Below are positions 23,826-31,196 of a DNA stretch of 64,000 nt, piece after piece. The stretch is taken from contig JAVCDH010000003.1 of NCBI GenBank assembly GCA_030765805.1, positions 1 through 64,000 of the forward strand, read 5' to 3'. Positions within the stretch are counted from its first letter, which is position 1, and each line of letters opens with the position of its first letter. Origin of the DNA: Candidatus Euphemobacter frigidus (GTDB lineage: Bacteria; Auribacterota; Erginobacteria; Erginobacterales; Erginobacteraceae). The notes below the pieces were generated by a model. The model saw nothing but the letters and a program-made list of their open reading frames with translations. It did no database searches and had not been told where the DNA came from. Both the position numbers and the translations under genes were made by a program.

Positions 23826-24470
23826 CTATGAATTAACAGTGGCCATGACCCTTTGCCACTGACTGCTTATTTCATCCTTGACCTGTTCAAACTCTTCCAG
23901 CACCCTTTCCACTTCAATGTTGTCGTCTTTGCGCTCGATAGTAAACGCCTTTACCATCGCCTTGATGTCCTTGACCCTGATTGCGGGACCTTTTTCCAGC
24001 AACATCCGCAGGGCGATATTCAATTCTTCACGATCACGGTGGAAGTCCCGGAGCATCCGGCTGATTCTTCTCTCCCTCTCTTTCGGCCGTCTCAGCACCT
24101 TCTCCTTTAAAACATTGAAATCATCCACTACCGAAGGACTGCTCACGGTGAGAATCTCTTTCAATTTAGCCACCGTCTCCTCTTCATTCCGGCAGAAATC
24201 CTCCACCATCCGGTTAACCTCGTTTTCACGCTCCTCCTGATGGCTTCGAATTCCCTCCATCAGAGCGTCGAAATCACTTCTCCGCAGGGATTGATACCGG
24301 GAAAACCTCTCCCTCAGGTTATCAATCATCCGCTCCTGTTCCGCGTGATATTCCCCGAGCTTCCGGTTAACCTCCCTCATCAGGGCAATTACTACCTTTA
24401 CCTTTGATTCGTACGATCCGACTATCTCTCCGACCATTTTTGAGATTAACTCATGACTTCGCGTAACCAT
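23826..24470 (-). CDS. Second GvpC-like coiled-coil protein
   Basis: A 214-residue, almost wholly helical, charged protein: SHELISKMVGEIVGSYESKV, then ERMIDNLRERFSRYQSLRRS, DFDALMEGIRSHQEERENEV, NRMVEDFCRNEEETVAKLKE and a final EEFEQVKDEISSQWQRVMA. A loose repeat of R/E-x-x-(V/I)-x-x-(M/L)-(L/V)-x-x-(F/I)-...-E-E is visible. It lies immediately after gvpA, the usual place of gvpC. The ATG at 24470 has GAGAGG upstream; the longer frame to 24563 lacks a ribosome site. A gas-vesicle surface protein is the best guess. Confidence 0.6.
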   Translation of the reverse strand: MVTRSHELISKMVGEIVGSYESKVKVVIALMREVNRKLGEYHAEQERMIDNLRERFSRYQSLRRSDFDALMEGIRSHQEERENEVNRMVEDFCRNEEETVAKLKEILTVSSPSVVDDFNVLKEKVLRRPKERERRISRMLRDFHRDREELNIALRMLLEKGPAIRVKDIKAMVKAFTIERKDDNIEVERVLEEFEQVKDEISSQWQRVMATVNS

Positions 24471-24665
24471 AATCAACCTCTCAAACTTTCCTATCAGAGT
24501 GAGCGAGATGCGCTCAGAATCAAGCGGATGCCCTATAAAGCGGCATTTATTGCTGACTACCACGGATTACAAACTCAAACGTTCGCATGTCCCATCAGTG
24601 GTGATCCGTGTTAAAGCGGCTTTATACTCCCAAGGACATCCCGCTACCCCTTGGCCTGCTGCGGT

Positions 24666-24869
24666 TTAGGCAGCCGGTAAGAGACCCACTGCTTCGGCAT
24701 ACTTCAGGAAAGTCTCGACCGACGCAACCACGACCCGGGCTTCAATCGCCAGAAGTTCGATTCCGACGAGCGAAACCCTGACCCAGGCGTCAACCACGAC
24801 GCCCTTGTCCAGGATCCGGTCGACAACTTCGACCAGGCTGGATGAGGCTATTGCTTTTTCTACGGCCAT
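24666..24869 (-). CDS. gvpA: Major gas-vesicle shell protein GvpA
   Basis: A 67-residue GvpA, the hydrophobic subunit of the gas-permeable shell rib. The conserved order is visible: [20 protein letters not shown], then [20 protein letters not shown] and [15 protein letters not shown]. These correspond to helix 1, the beta hairpin and helix 2 of the known shell structure. Length and the lack of extra domains separate it from the two GvpJ-like proteins downstream. GGAGGCC lies 6 nt before the ATG. Upstream are three palindromes and then a receiver gene with a sigma-54 promoter. Confidence 0.97.
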   Translation of the reverse strand: MAVEKAIASSSLVEVVDRILDKGVVVDAWVRVSLVGIELLAIEARVVVASVETFLKYAEAVGLLPAA

Positions 24870-24929
24870 CTTCGGCCTCCTTTGCTCCCGAGGGAGCTTT
24901 TCAGGATTCTATCAACCGCCTCAAAACAC

Positions 24930-24978
24930 GTTTTACATTATCGATTCCGCGAACGGATATCGAAAACTTATGTAAAAC
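24930..24978 (-). promoter_or_regulatory. Long palindrome upstream of gvpA
   Basis: GTTTTACAT (24930-24938) and ATGTAAAAC (24970-24978) enclose a second stem, ATCGATTCCG with CGGATATCGA around a GAA-type loop. On the minus-strand RNA the inner hairpin reads TCCG-TTCG-CGGA. It sits about 60-110 nt before the gvpA start. It could be a 5' UTR stability element, since gvpA mRNA must be abundant, or an operator. Confidence 0.6.
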
Positions 24979-25008
24979 CGCGTATTATGGAGGGGCGGTT
25001 ATCCTCAA

Positions 25009-25054
25009 TTCACCCCGGTGAACCGTGATGAATTATCCTTACCCCGAGGTAAGG
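25009..25054 (-). promoter_or_regulatory. Two short palindromes between receiver gene and gvpA
   Basis: TTCACC-CC-GGTGAA (25009-25022) and CCTTACC-CCGA-GGTAAGG (25037-25054). The second begins 9 nt after the receiver stop codon on the minus strand and could partly terminate or process the transcript. Neither is followed by a strong T run. They may control the ratio of regulator to gvpA expression. Confidence 0.5.
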
Positions 25055-25062
25055 ACCATAAT

Positions 25063-25419
25063 TTATTTCAAAGCTTTCTTTGCAACTTTCATTAACTTTG
25101 TCATATCAACCGGCTTTTCCATAAAGTCATAAACTTCCAGTTCGCCGGCCCTCTCCCGAGTGGATTTATCCCCGTATGCGGATATCATTATCGTTCTTGT
25201 TGAAGGACTTATAGCCTGGACTTTTTCGAGAACAGTTAAACCGCTTATTTTATATAGCCTGATGTCGAGGATTATTAAATCATATCGGTTATGACTGATT
25301 TTTCTTAAAGCATCTCTTCCGCTGTGGGCACTGTCAACGTCATATCCGTCATCTTTCAGGAAACAGGAGATAAGCCAGCAAGTGTCGTTATCATCATCAA
25401 CCACTAACACTCTGGACAT
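25063..25419 (-). CDS. Single-domain response regulator (receiver only)
   Basis: A 118-residue CheY-like receiver. Acidic pocket DDD (residues 8-10), phospho-acceptor Asp52 in LIILDIRL, the switch Ser in TIMISAYGD and Lys in FMEKPVD are all present. There is no output domain, so it works by protein contact or as a phosphate sink or relay. It is the first gene after a sigma-54 promoter at 25491-25508 and stands directly upstream of gvpA in the same direction, so transcription may read through into the gvp genes. Confidence 0.9.
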   Translation of the reverse strand: MSRVLVVDDDNDTCWLISCFLKDDGYDVDSAHSGRDALRKISHNRYDLIILDIRLYKISGLTVLEKVQAISPSTRTIMISAYGDKSTRERAGELEVYDFMEKPVDMTKLMKVAKKALK

Positions 25420-25490
25420 GCTTATTACCCTTCCTCACCTTGCAGACTAACTCCCGCACCTTTGAACAAATAAAACTTACTGACATTTAT

Positions 25491-25508
25491 AGCAATAACC
25501 GTGCCAAT
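25491..25508 (-). promoter_or_regulatory. Sigma-54 (-24/-12) promoter
   Basis: The minus strand reads TTGGCACG-GTTA-TTGCT, an essentially perfect match to the sigma-54 consensus YTGGCACG-N4-TTGCW. The GG and GC doublets are the correct 10 bp apart. Transcription should start near 25480 and reach the receiver gene (ATG at 25419) after about 60 nt. A sigma-54 activator gene lies just upstream at 25999-27393. Confidence 0.88.
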
Positions 25509-25619
25509 GTTGCATGATGTGTTGAAATAATCTCCGAAACCTTTTTAACTCACCTAAAAAATCCCCGAAGGCCCTGGTGTCTTAGGGGTCACCGCGGAAG
25601 CCCGGAAAACGGCAGCATA

Positions 25620-25670
25620 AATATTTTGAGATACATCCGGTTTTTATAACCATTGCATTCTCAAAATATT
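25620..25670. promoter_or_regulatory. Candidate activator site: 12-bp inverted repeat
   Basis: AATATTTTGAGA (25620-25631) and TCTCAAAATATT (25659-25670) are perfect inverted arms with a 27-bp centre that itself contains GGTT...AACC. It lies 113-163 bp upstream of the -24 element, the normal range for enhancer sites of NtrC-family activators. The alternative is a stem-loop terminator for the NtrC gene, but it is 330 nt past that stop. Confidence 0.6.
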
Positions 25671-25891
25671 AACGCATCTCGCCCATCCGCCAAACAAGCG
25701 CAGGCTTTTCGCAACAGTCGCATAATCCGGGATGATCTGGTGATTCGCGGATTACTTTTAATCGGGGAGGGCAGGGGAAGAATATTTTTTAACCTGATCG
25801 GACCGGGGGGACTAATAAAAAGAAAGGCCGGGAAAAAATGGGACACTTCCGGGACGCGGCGGACGGAACTGACACAGTTTTAAAATTTTAC

Positions 25892-25942
25892 TGTGGGAGC
25901 GGCTTCCAGCCGCGATTATCGGGGCAAGATGCCCCTCCCACA
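25892..25942. repeat. REP-like composite palindrome
   Basis: TGTGGGAG (25892-25899) and CTCCCACA (25935-25942) enclose CGGCTTCCAGCCG and GGGGCAAGATGCCCC. The element is 51 bp, the same length and architecture as that at 6937-6987. It follows the 3' end of the NtrC-type gene. Confidence 0.7.
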
Positions 25943-25998
25943 ATCCACCGATACGGGTCCACTGAACGCTTACGAATCGCTCAATTTAGGTTCAAATT

Positions 25999-27393
25999 CT
26001 AACCAGACAGGCCCAGGCTCTTTAACTTGCGATAGAGGGTCTTTCGACTCATGCCGAGAATTTTTGCCGCCTTCACTTTTTTCCCACCGCTTTGCTCAAG
26101 GGCTTTATTGATCAAATCTCTCTCAACTTCCCTGGTTATATCTTCAAAGGAAGCGCCTTCTTCCAGGGCTTTTGTCAGATGAACTCTATCCTGAGAAAGA
26201 CCGAAGGATCTTTGAATTCCATCTCGCTCTTTGATGTCTTTCGGTAAATCAGCCGGGGTAACATGAGCGGACCCGGCCAGCAGTACCGCTCTTCTGACCG
26301 CGTTTTTCAACTCCCGAACGTTGCCGGGCCAGCGGTAGTTGAGCAGACTTCTCATCGCCTGGGCGGCGAACCCTTTGATTTTTTTGTCGAACTCATCATT
26401 TGCTTCCTTCAGAAAATGCCTGGCCAGGAAGGGGATATCATCTTTTCTCTCCCGGAGAGGAGGGAGATCGATGTGAAATTCATTCAGCCTGTGAAAAAGG
26501 TCGGGCCTGAACCTTCCCTGCCGAACGGCTTCCGATAAAGGGGTGTTCGTAGTCACAATAATCCGTACATCTATCTTTATATGTTTCTTGGCCCCCAGGC
26601 GGTAAAGTTTCCTCTCCTGGATAACTCTCAAAAGTTTCATCTGCATGTTCTCGGAGAGATTCGTGATTTCATCTAAAAATAAAGTGCCCCCGTCAGCCTG
26701 CTCAAATTTACCCGTCTTCTTCGCGTCCGCGCCGGTAAAAGCCCCTTTTTCATATCCGAAAAGTACACTTTCGGCCAATGTCCCCGGGATGGTGCCACAG
26801 TCTACCGGGATAAAAGACTTGTCCTTCCGGGTACTATTCTGACGAACCAGATGGGCGATCAGTTCCTTGCCCGCGCCGCTTTCGCCCTGGATGATCACGG
26901 TCATATTAGTGGGAGCTATTACTTTGACCTGGTTCAAAACCTGCTTTATTTGAAGGCTGTCTCCCATAACATCTTCTAAAGCAATCTCCTCCCCCAGTCT
27001 CTTTCTCAGGATTTCTACTTCCCTGCTCAGATATTGAGTCTGGAGAGCCCTCTTGACCAGAAGAACCAGCTCCTCGTTGTCAAACGGTTTGGTGATGTAA
27101 TCAAACGCCCCTAACTTCATTGCTTTTACCGCCCCTCTGACTTCGCCGAAGGCGGTAAGCATTATTACGATCACATTCTTGTCAATTTTTTTTATATTTT
27201 TTAATACCTCCATCCCATCCTCACCCGGGAGCTTGATGTCCAATAAAATCAGGTTGGGTGTGTCTTTTTTAACCGCTTTCAGCGCTTGTTTCCCATCAGA
27301 GACGGCTATGGTATGGTATCCTTCCTCCTTCAGAATATTGGAAAGGTTCCAGCGCAAATCCGCGTTATCGTCAACGATAAGTATTGATTCCAC
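25999..27393 (-). CDS. NtrC-family sigma-54-dependent response regulator
   Basis: A 464-residue activator with three parts. There is a receiver domain (DD at 8-9, phospho-acceptor Asp52 in LILLDIKLPGEDG), an AAA+ domain (Walker A GESGAGKE, the sigma-54 contact loop GAFTGA, Walker B GGTLFLDEI, and RWPGNVREL), and a C-terminal Fis-type helix-turn-helix (KVKAAKILGMSRKTLYRKLK). It would be phosphorylated by one of the nearby kinases and activate the sigma-54 promoter at 25491-25508. Similar regulators lie in other bacterial gas-vesicle clusters. It starts 21 nt after the AbiEii-like gene. Confidence 0.95.
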   Translation of the reverse strand: MESILIVDDNADLRWNLSNILKEEGYHTIAVSDGKQALKAVKKDTPNLILLDIKLPGEDGMEVLKNIKKIDKNVIVIMLTAFGEVRGAVKAMKLGAFDYITKPFDNEELVLLVKRALQTQYLSREVEILRKRLGEEIALEDVMGDSLQIKQVLNQVKVIAPTNMTVIIQGESGAGKELIAHLVRQNSTRKDKSFIPVDCGTIPGTLAESVLFGYEKGAFTGADAKKTGKFEQADGGTLFLDEITNLSENMQMKLLRVIQERKLYRLGAKKHIKIDVRIIVTTNTPLSEAVRQGRFRPDLFHRLNEFHIDLPPLRERKDDIPFLARHFLKEANDEFDKKIKGFAAQAMRSLLNYRWPGNVRELKNAVRRAVLLAGSAHVTPADLPKDIKERDGIQRSFGLSQDRVHLTKALEEGASFEDITREVERDLINKALEQSGGKKVKAAKILGMSRKTLYRKLKSLGLSG

Positions 27394-27414
27394 CCCATTA
27401 ACCTCCTGAATGCA

Positions 27415-28044
27415 TCAATTAAATTTACCTGCTATTTTTCTAACCTCTTCCTCAAAAAACTTCTTCACCTCTTCCCAGGCCAGTTCCTTTAACATATGTG
27501 GCATTTCATCAGGCTCAGCGTCGTTAAAAAATACTAAACTCTTTTGAATATGAATAAGATTAGAAGCTAATTTTCCATATTTCTTATCATAAAACTTCAA
27601 TAATTCATTTAATCCATAACCAGATTTTAATATGAAGTACAAATCGATAAAATCCCTCTTTGCCCCTCGAGTTGCTACAGCATCTATCTTCATCGCAGCA
27701 ATGTCTCGAATATCAGCTATATTCAATAAAAAATGTTTTAACGGAGGGAGAACCAAAGGATATTTGTAAATAAAAAGGCTAAATTTTATCCCCTCAAATT
27801 CGCCTATAACTGTTCCTTTATCTGCCTGTTCTTCATCAAATGAACCCAATTTTGACAGCTCAGTAGAAAAAACTTTGGGCACGAACTCTTTAGTTGTAAA
27901 AAAGTCAAAATCAACAGAAATGCGGTGTCCTAACTGGAGGGCAGCCGCAGTGCCACCCGCCAAATAGGCATCCTTCAAAATACCCGAACGGCCTAATAAG
28001 GCCAAATTTTCTTTTGCTCCTTTGATGAGCGTTTCTTCAAACAT
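27415..28044 (-). CDS. AbiEii-type nucleotidyltransferase (toxin-like)
   Basis: About 209 residues in the nucleotidyl transferase AbiEii/AbiGii family. Signature elements are YLAGGTAAALQLGHRISVDF followed by DFFT (the GG...hDhD active site) and a later DIAAMKIDAVATRGAKRDFI typical of the family. AbiEii proteins are toxins of type IV-like abortive-infection modules. The ATG at 28044 is preferred because AGAAGAGGT precedes it and because a longer frame overlaps the partner further. The region is visibly more AT-rich than its neighbours, suggesting acquisition. Confidence 0.85.
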   Translation of the reverse strand: MFEETLIKGAKENLALLGRSGILKDAYLAGGTAAALQLGHRISVDFDFFTTKEFVPKVFSTELSKLGSFDEEQADKGTVIGEFEGIKFSLFIYKYPLVLPPLKHFLLNIADIRDIAAMKIDAVATRGAKRDFIDLYFILKSGYGLNELLKFYDKKYGKLASNLIHIQKSLVFFNDAEPDEMPHMLKELAWEEVKKFFEEEVRKIAGKFN

Positions 28045-28295
28045 AATACCTCTTCTCTGGGCACATCTAACAAAAGAGTCCAAAAATTAGCGCTTTTTTG
28101 AGAATAGCCACGAAAATTAGATAAAACATTTTTTATTTCTGATCTCTTAAAATTCTTCCCCATCCAAGCAACGGCTTTCTCATCACCATATTCCAAAATC
28201 CTTCTCAGAACAAACACCCTGCGTTTTTGAAATTCTATCTTTTCAAATTCTACATCCCAAAAATACTTCTCCAAGAATTTAGGCAAACTTTTCAT
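27993..28295 (-). CDS. Partner of the AbiEii-like gene (antitoxin-like, DUF6922-type)
   Basis: A 100-residue protein (LPKFLEKYFWDVEFEKIEFQ, then FVLRRILEYGDEKAVAWMGK and RGYSQKSANFWTLLLDVPRE). This arrangement, a short helical protein upstream of and overlapping an AbiEii-type nucleotidyltransferase, is common, and the wording resembles what I recall of DUF6922 proteins. It overlaps the nucleotidyltransferase start by about 50 nt, implying coupled translation. An antitoxin or regulatory role is inferred. Confidence 0.7.
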   Translation of the reverse strand: MKSLPKFLEKYFWDVEFEKIEFQKRRVFVLRRILEYGDEKAVAWMGKNFKRSEIKNVLSNFRGYSQKSANFWTLLLDVPREEVLCLKKRSSKEQKKIWPY

Positions 28296-28330
28296 AAATC
28301 ATATGGTCTTCGAAGACGAACCAAAAATTC

Positions 28331-29881
28331 CTATTCTTGTTCGATTTTGCTAAGGATAGGAAGCCGGACTGTTACCTCTGTTCCCTGACCAAGGGTACTC
28401 TTTATTTTAATACTCCCTTTATGGAAGCTTATAATCTGGTGAGCCAGAGAAAGCCCCAAACCTATACCGTCTTTTTTCCTGGTGAAGAAAGGATCAAATA
28501 TTTTATCCATATCTTTATCCGGGATTCCTACCCCGGTATCTAAAAACCGGACTACAATTTCTTTCTCTTCCGAATAAGCGTTGATAAATAATCTCCCCCC
28601 CGTTTTCATAGAGTCCAGGGAATTTATTATAAAATTCAAGAACACCTGCTCCAACCGCTTTTCATCTATCATAATCTCCGGCATTCTCCGGGACGCCCTC
28701 TTGCTCAAGCGCACGTTCTGTTCAATACATCTGGCTTTGGCAAGGCTACAAACACGTGTTAGTATATTGCCTATCCGGCCCGGATTAAAAATCATTTCAC
28801 TAGGCTTGGCAAAATTTAATAGATCTTGAATAATTTTATTCGCGCTCCTCGAATTTCTCAATATAAGCCTCATATGTTTTTTAAATTGTTCACTCCGCAT
28901 CTGCTTGCTGAGGCATAATTGAGCCGAGGCGTAAATATTGCCGAGAGGGTTTCTTATCTCATGGGCGATGCCCGCTGCTAATTCTCCGACGCCCGCCATC
29001 CTCTCGGAATGAAACAATTGTTCTTCTGTTCGTTTTCGTATAGAAATATCCTTTGCGATGTGAACAGCACCAATAGCTCTACCTTTTTCAACTATAGGTG
29101 ATATAGTTTCCTCCAGATAAATCCCCAGATGAGGTTCAAAAAATTCCCTTATAACTGGAATCTTGCTTTTCATTGCCTGATTAAACGGGCAATCATTGGG
29201 GGGAGCTTTTCCCCCATGGAAAACTTCATAACACTTCATGCCAATCAATTCTTTCGGCGCCATCTTGAAAATATCTGAACAAGTTCTGTTTATCTGAGTA
29301 AGCTCGTAATTTTTATCTATGATCACAGCCATATCCGAGATGGAGTTAAAAGTCGTTTCCCATTCTTCGGCTAACTTCCTTGACTCTTCCTCCGCCTTCT
29401 TACGTTCGGCAACCTCGGTTTGCAGTTTTTCGTTTGCTTTCTTAAGTTCGGCCGTTCGTTTCTCTACCTCTCTTTCCAGATCGACATACGCTTTTTGCAA
29501 TGCGGCCTCGGCTTCGCGTTTCTCAATCGCCCTTTGGACAGTCAACAATAATTGATCTAAATTGTAGGGTTTTTCAAGATAGTCAAAGGCGCCCAGGTGG
29601 ATAGCCTCGATAGCCGATTTCTGAGAGGCGTAGCCGGTGAACACGATGCACTCCGTCCCGGGACTGAGTTTTTTTATTTCCTTCATTACTTCCAGGCCGA
29701 ACATATCCCCAAGCCTGAGATCTATCAGGGCAACCAAGGGTGCTTCCTTCTTTAACTTGATCAGGGCTTCTTTTCCCGTGGAAGCGGTTATAGACATGTA
29801 TCCCCTCTTCTCCAGGTACTCTGCCAGGCTTTCCCTCACGCCGGGGTCATCGTCTATGACGAGAATTTTGTTCTTCTTCAT
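28331..29881 (-). CDS. REC-PAS-histidine kinase
   Basis: A 516-residue kinase with an N-terminal receiver (DDD pocket, Asp54 in LVALIDLRLGD), a coiled coil (about 125-165), a PAS domain (about 175-285, with an NxxC-type FKMAPKELIGMKCYEV) and a HisKA domain with the H-box GELAAGIAHEIRNPLGN. The ATPase domain has N-box FINSLDSM and G-boxes DTGVGIPDKD and DGIGLGLSLA. No membrane segment is visible, so it is cytoplasmic. It probably signals to the NtrC-type regulator two genes downstream. The AbiEii pair separates them. Confidence 0.92.
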   Translation of the reverse strand: MKKNKILVIDDDPGVRESLAEYLEKRGYMSITASTGKEALIKLKKEAPLVALIDLRLGDMFGLEVMKEIKKLSPGTECIVFTGYASQKSAIEAIHLGAFDYLEKPYNLDQLLLTVQRAIEKREAEAALQKAYVDLEREVEKRTAELKKANEKLQTEVAERKKAEEESRKLAEEWETTFNSISDMAVIIDKNYELTQINRTCSDIFKMAPKELIGMKCYEVFHGGKAPPNDCPFNQAMKSKIPVIREFFEPHLGIYLEETISPIVEKGRAIGAVHIAKDISIRKRTEEQLFHSERMAGVGELAAGIAHEIRNPLGNIYASAQLCLSKQMRSEQFKKHMRLILRNSRSANKIIQDLLNFAKPSEMIFNPGRIGNILTRVCSLAKARCIEQNVRLSKRASRRMPEIMIDEKRLEQVFLNFIINSLDSMKTGGRLFINAYSEEKEIVVRFLDTGVGIPDKDMDKIFDPFFTRKKDGIGLGLSLAHQIISFHKGSIKIKSTLGQGTEVTVRLPILSKIEQE

Positions 29882-30203
29882 AAATTAGCTCCCGCAGTCT
29901 ACCCCGCAAAATGCGGGGGTCGCAAATTTATGTTTTGAAAAAAGACTATTGTGATTAAATCAAGGCAAAAACTAAAAAAGGTCTTATAGCCTCAGCCAAC
30001 ATATAATTTCTATCCGAGAACTTAGTGGACCTAAAGGTCCACAACTACGAAGATGTCGTAGTCGTCGACCTTTAGGTCGACAGAATTATTGTCCCGATAC
30101 TTTTTATTTGAAAAGATATGAAATCGGGATCCCGATGGATATCGGGAAAATTCTTAAGCAATAAATTAGCTCCCGGAGTCTGTCCCAGGGCAGCGCCGCG
30201 CCT
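29882..30203. other. Gene-free stretch with palindromes
   Basis: The 322 nt hold a CCCCGC/GCGGGG stem at about 29903-29922, AT-rich sequence, the composite palindrome at 30025-30088, and the short inverted element ATCGGGATCCCGAT near 30123-30136. No gene is evident. Confidence 0.55.
30025..30088. repeat. Dispersed composite palindrome, copy 2 (inverted)
   Basis: GTGGACCTAAAGGTCCAC (30025-30042), CTACGAAGATGTCGTAG (30045-30061) and GTCGACCTTTAGGTCGAC (30064-30081), followed by AGAATTATT. Relative to the copies at 12759-12821 and 53172-53236 the order is reversed and the GC-rich third module is replaced by a second GTCGAC-type module. Confidence 0.72.
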
Positions 30204-30827
30204 CTAACCGTGCGTGGCCACCTCATACCTCTCCCTGAACGGCAACCTGTGAATCAGATAAGAGACCGTCACATTTTTCAAATATTTATCCACCGCATGC
30301 TCCAGGCCAATGAACAGAAGGCCGATTTCATGCTCGGCCAGAGTACTCTCTACCCTTTCAGCTATGAACTTGTCCCGCTTGGCAAGTAACTCTGATGCCG
30401 TCTTCCTGTAATTCTGCATGAACGCTGTCCTCTGCGCTGTATGGGCGAGTTCATATAACCTCTTTAGATTGTTATATTCTTGAATAAGAAGCTCGTGATC
30501 TTCCGTTCCCTCCAGTCTTGCTCCTTTCTCGACCAGCTCCAAGATAATCTTGTGATTTGGGCTTCCCATCCCGGCCACTTCACGGACTATCTCCAGTTCC
30601 CGGCCGCAGACGGGGAGCCCGTCTTGATATATCTTCAGCTTTTTGAATGGCAAGTTCAGACTGAATATCTTCCCCCGCAGGCCGTTCCAGGTTTCATTTA
30701 TGACCCTTATGTGCTCCTCCCACTTCCCCTCGCCGTACCTGGCCAGGTACTCTTTTTTCGCGAATTCCGACATGCTCCCCAGGTCGATCTCCGTATGCAC
30801 TATGGGAATATAGATCAAATTTTTCAT
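30204..30827 (-). CDS. Conserved-looking hypothetical protein in the sensory operon
   Basis: A 207-residue soluble protein that I do not recognise with confidence. It opens with a strand followed by HTEID (MKNLIYIPIVHTEIDLGSMS) and ends RDKFIAERVESTLAEHEIGL followed by LFIGLEHAVDKYL. That ending faintly recalls the R-(D/N)-x-x-(I/M)-A-x-x-(I/V)...GxxH segment of TraB/GumN-type proteins. It starts 3 nt after the receiver gene at 30831-31196 and is the last gene of the substrate-binding-protein/kinase operon. Confidence 0.6.
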   Translation of the reverse strand: MKNLIYIPIVHTEIDLGSMSEFAKKEYLARYGEGKWEEHIRVINETWNGLRGKIFSLNLPFKKLKIYQDGLPVCGRELEIVREVAGMGSPNHKIILELVEKGARLEGTEDHELLIQEYNNLKRLYELAHTAQRTAFMQNYRKTASELLAKRDKFIAERVESTLAEHEIGLLFIGLEHAVDKYLKNVTVSYLIHRLPFRERYEVATHG

Positions 30828-30830
30828 CTG

Positions 30831-31196
30831 TTACTTTCTTGACAGGGCATCTTTGACAATTGATGATATAAGTTTTATGTCGAACGGCTTGGTGATGTAT
30901 TCTAAAGCGCCCAGTTGCATGGCTTTTCTGGCTGTATCCAACGAACCGTAAGCGGTTATCATGACCACCGCTATCTCTTTTTCTAATTTCCTCATCCGTT
31001 CCAATGTGTCTATCCCGTCCATTTCGGCCATCTTGATATCCAGGAGAACCAGATCCGGCTTGTTCTCCTTGATTTTTCGCAAAGCCGATCGACCGCTGAG
31101 GACGTAAGACGCGTCATAACCCTCGTCCTCCAGGATCTCCGCAAGGATTTCGCAGGTATCTTTCTCATCGTCCACGATCAGAATTTTCTTTTTCAT
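30831..31196 (-). CDS. Single-domain response regulator (receiver only)
   Basis: A 121-residue CheY-like receiver with DDE pocket (9-11), Asp53 in LVLLDIKMAEMDGIDTL, and the conserved Thr and Lys in VVMITAYGS and YITKPFD. It has no output domain. Its ATG (with GGAGAAAAG before it) lies 32 nt inside the 3' end of the Hsp20 gene, so the two genes overlap. It is a likely target of the Cache kinase two genes upstream. Confidence 0.9.
   Translation of the reverse strand: MKKKILIVDDEKDTCEILAEILEDEGYDASYVLSGRSALRKIKENKPDLVLLDIKMAEMDGIDTLERMRKLEKEIAVVMITAYGSLDTARKAMQLGALEYITKPFDIKLISSIVKDALSRK

Larger units (their letters stand above)
25420..25998. other. Long regulatory intergenic region
   Basis: The 579 nt between the receiver gene and the NtrC-type gene contain, from left to right on the plus strand, a sigma-54 promoter reading leftward (25491-25508), a 51-bp hyphenated palindrome (25620-25670), and a REP-like element at 25892-25942. 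Short frames inside have no family resemblance. Confidence 0.7.
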
